The notes under the pieces: generated by a model
Seen by the model: only the letters and a program-made list of their open reading frames with translations
What the model was told of the DNA's origin: nothing
Database searches by the model: none
In this document: one piece after another, positions 14,350 to 14,760 of the stretch
Layout: each line of letters opens with the position of its first letter
How positions within the stretch are numbered: the first letter of the stretch is position 1
Assembly: GCA_052389555.1 (NCBI GenBank)
Contig: JBQTHV010000030.1
Coordinates: 1-14,760 of the forward strand
Reading direction: 5' to 3'
From: JABFSM01 sp052389555
GTDB lineage: Bacteria > Gemmatimonadota > Gemmatimonadetes > Gemmatimonadales > GWC2-71-9
Length of the DNA stretch: 14,760 nt
Position numbers and translations under genes: made by a program

Positions 14350-14760
14350 GAGCCGGTGGCTCGGCGCTCGGCGCTCGGCACTCGGCGCTCGGCGCTCGGC
14401 GGCTCGGTGGCTGGACGGCTCGGCGCCTGGGCGGTGCAGCGGGGTTGCTGGTTGCGGCGGGCTGCGGGTTAATCCCGACCAGCGAGGGCCCGCCGCCGCT
14501 CCTGGCCACCCTGCCCCGCGCGCTCACCCCGGCCGAAACGCGTCTCATCACGGCCAGCAACGAGTTCGGGTTCGATCTGTTGGACCGGGTCCGCGCCGCG
14601 GCTCCCGACAGCAATGCCTTCCTTTCCCCGATCAGCGCGGCGATGGCGCTCGGCATGACGCTCAACGGCGCCGCCGGGCTGACGCTCGATTCGATGCGGC
14701 TGGCCTTGCAGATGGCCGATCTCCCCCAAGGGGATGTCAACGCGGGGTTTCAGAGTCTGA
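14346..14760 (+). CDS. Serpin family lipoprotein (3' end beyond window)
   Basis: Serpins are suicide inhibitors of serine or cysteine proteases; bacterial ones are often exported. 138 codons are visible. I start at the GTG inside the GTGA overlap with the DUF6174 gene. The signal peptide ends in GLLVAAGC with lipobox cysteine at residue 40. Its N-terminal part, residues about 5-27 (Gly/Ala/Arg/Leu-rich), is encoded by repeat array R6. After a short linker the serpin fold begins: TRLITASNEFGFDLLDRV, then FLSPISAAMALGMTLNGA, the well-conserved SPxSxxxAL motif. The reactive-centre loop lies beyond the window, so whether it is inhibitory cannot be judged. Confidence 0.9.
   Translation, partial: MRAGGSALGARHSALGARRLGGWTARRLGGAAGLLVAAGCGLIPTSEGPPPLLATLPRALTPAETRLITASNEFGFDLLDRVRAAAPDSNAFLSPISAAMALGMTLNGAAGLTLDSMRLALQMADLPQGDVNAGFQSL
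14360..14424. repeat. Composite array R6 inside the serpin signal-peptide coding region
   Basis: Six consecutive heptamers CTCGGCG, CTCGGCG, CTCGGCA, CTCGGCG, CTCGGCG, CTCGGCG (14360-14401) are followed by three octamers GGCTCGGT, GGCTGGAC, GGCTCGGC (14401-14424). The array begins about 14 bases after the GTG start and is read in frame. The order heptamer-then-octamer is the reverse of that in moeA R2 (octamer-then-heptamer). Confidence 0.93.

Overview
This is a GC-rich (about two-thirds G+C by eye) bacterial chromosomal segment with many GTG starts, tightly packed genes and several lipoproteins. The gene content (lipoprotein serpin, DUF6174 lipoprotein, DUF4118 hybrid kinase, HtpX-TerC) and the numerous short tandem repeats would suit a soil or aquatic Gemmatimonadota-like bacterium. 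That placement is an impression, not something the sequence proves.

Layout, left to right. (1) Plus strand 2-3432: a molybdenum-cofactor operon, mobA (5' end cut off), mobB and moeA, joined by GTGA stop/start overlaps, then an AdhA-type zinc alcohol dehydrogenase 37 bp downstream. (2) Minus strand 3437-5011: a lipoprotein group I truncated haemoglobin and a TerB-like/DUF697 membrane-associated protein. (3) Plus strand 5115-7160: a promoter, a yybP-ykoY (Mn2+-sensing) riboswitch, then an htpX M48 protease and a TerC/Alx-family membrane protein. (4) Minus strand 7144-13333: in transcription order, a hybrid histidine kinase, a GT4 glycosyltransferase and an amylo-alpha-1,6-glucosidase-type glycogen debranching enzyme, the last two coupled by GTGA. 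(5) Plus strand 13332-14760: a YjbQ-family protein, a DUF6174 lipoprotein and the start of a lipoprotein serpin (3' end cut off).

The most unusual feature is a dispersed family of composite arrays made of 7-bp units (consensus CTCGGCN, and GGGGCCN with its complement) and 8-bp units (consensus about GGYTSGRY). Six clear arrays and one short copy occur in under 15 kb. Most are translated in frame inside otherwise conserved genes: two in moeA, one in the TerB/DUF697 gene, one as the C-terminal tail of the glycosyltransferase and one in the serpin signal peptide. One lies between a start codon and the riboswitch promoter. Two (4-5 kb and 9.4 kb) contain inverted arrays that could fold into long hairpins. 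A second genome-scale signal is the motif CGGGTTA: all 18 GGGTTA occurrences (both strands) are preceded by C, and 16 fit CGGGTTANG, often through otherwise rare CTA, ATA or TTA codons.

Functionally, the molybdenum genes attach nucleotide to and load metal into molybdopterin. The riboswitch operon probably links manganese excess to metal export (TerC) and membrane-protein quality control (HtpX). The glycosyltransferase and debranching enzyme suggest alpha-glucan metabolism.
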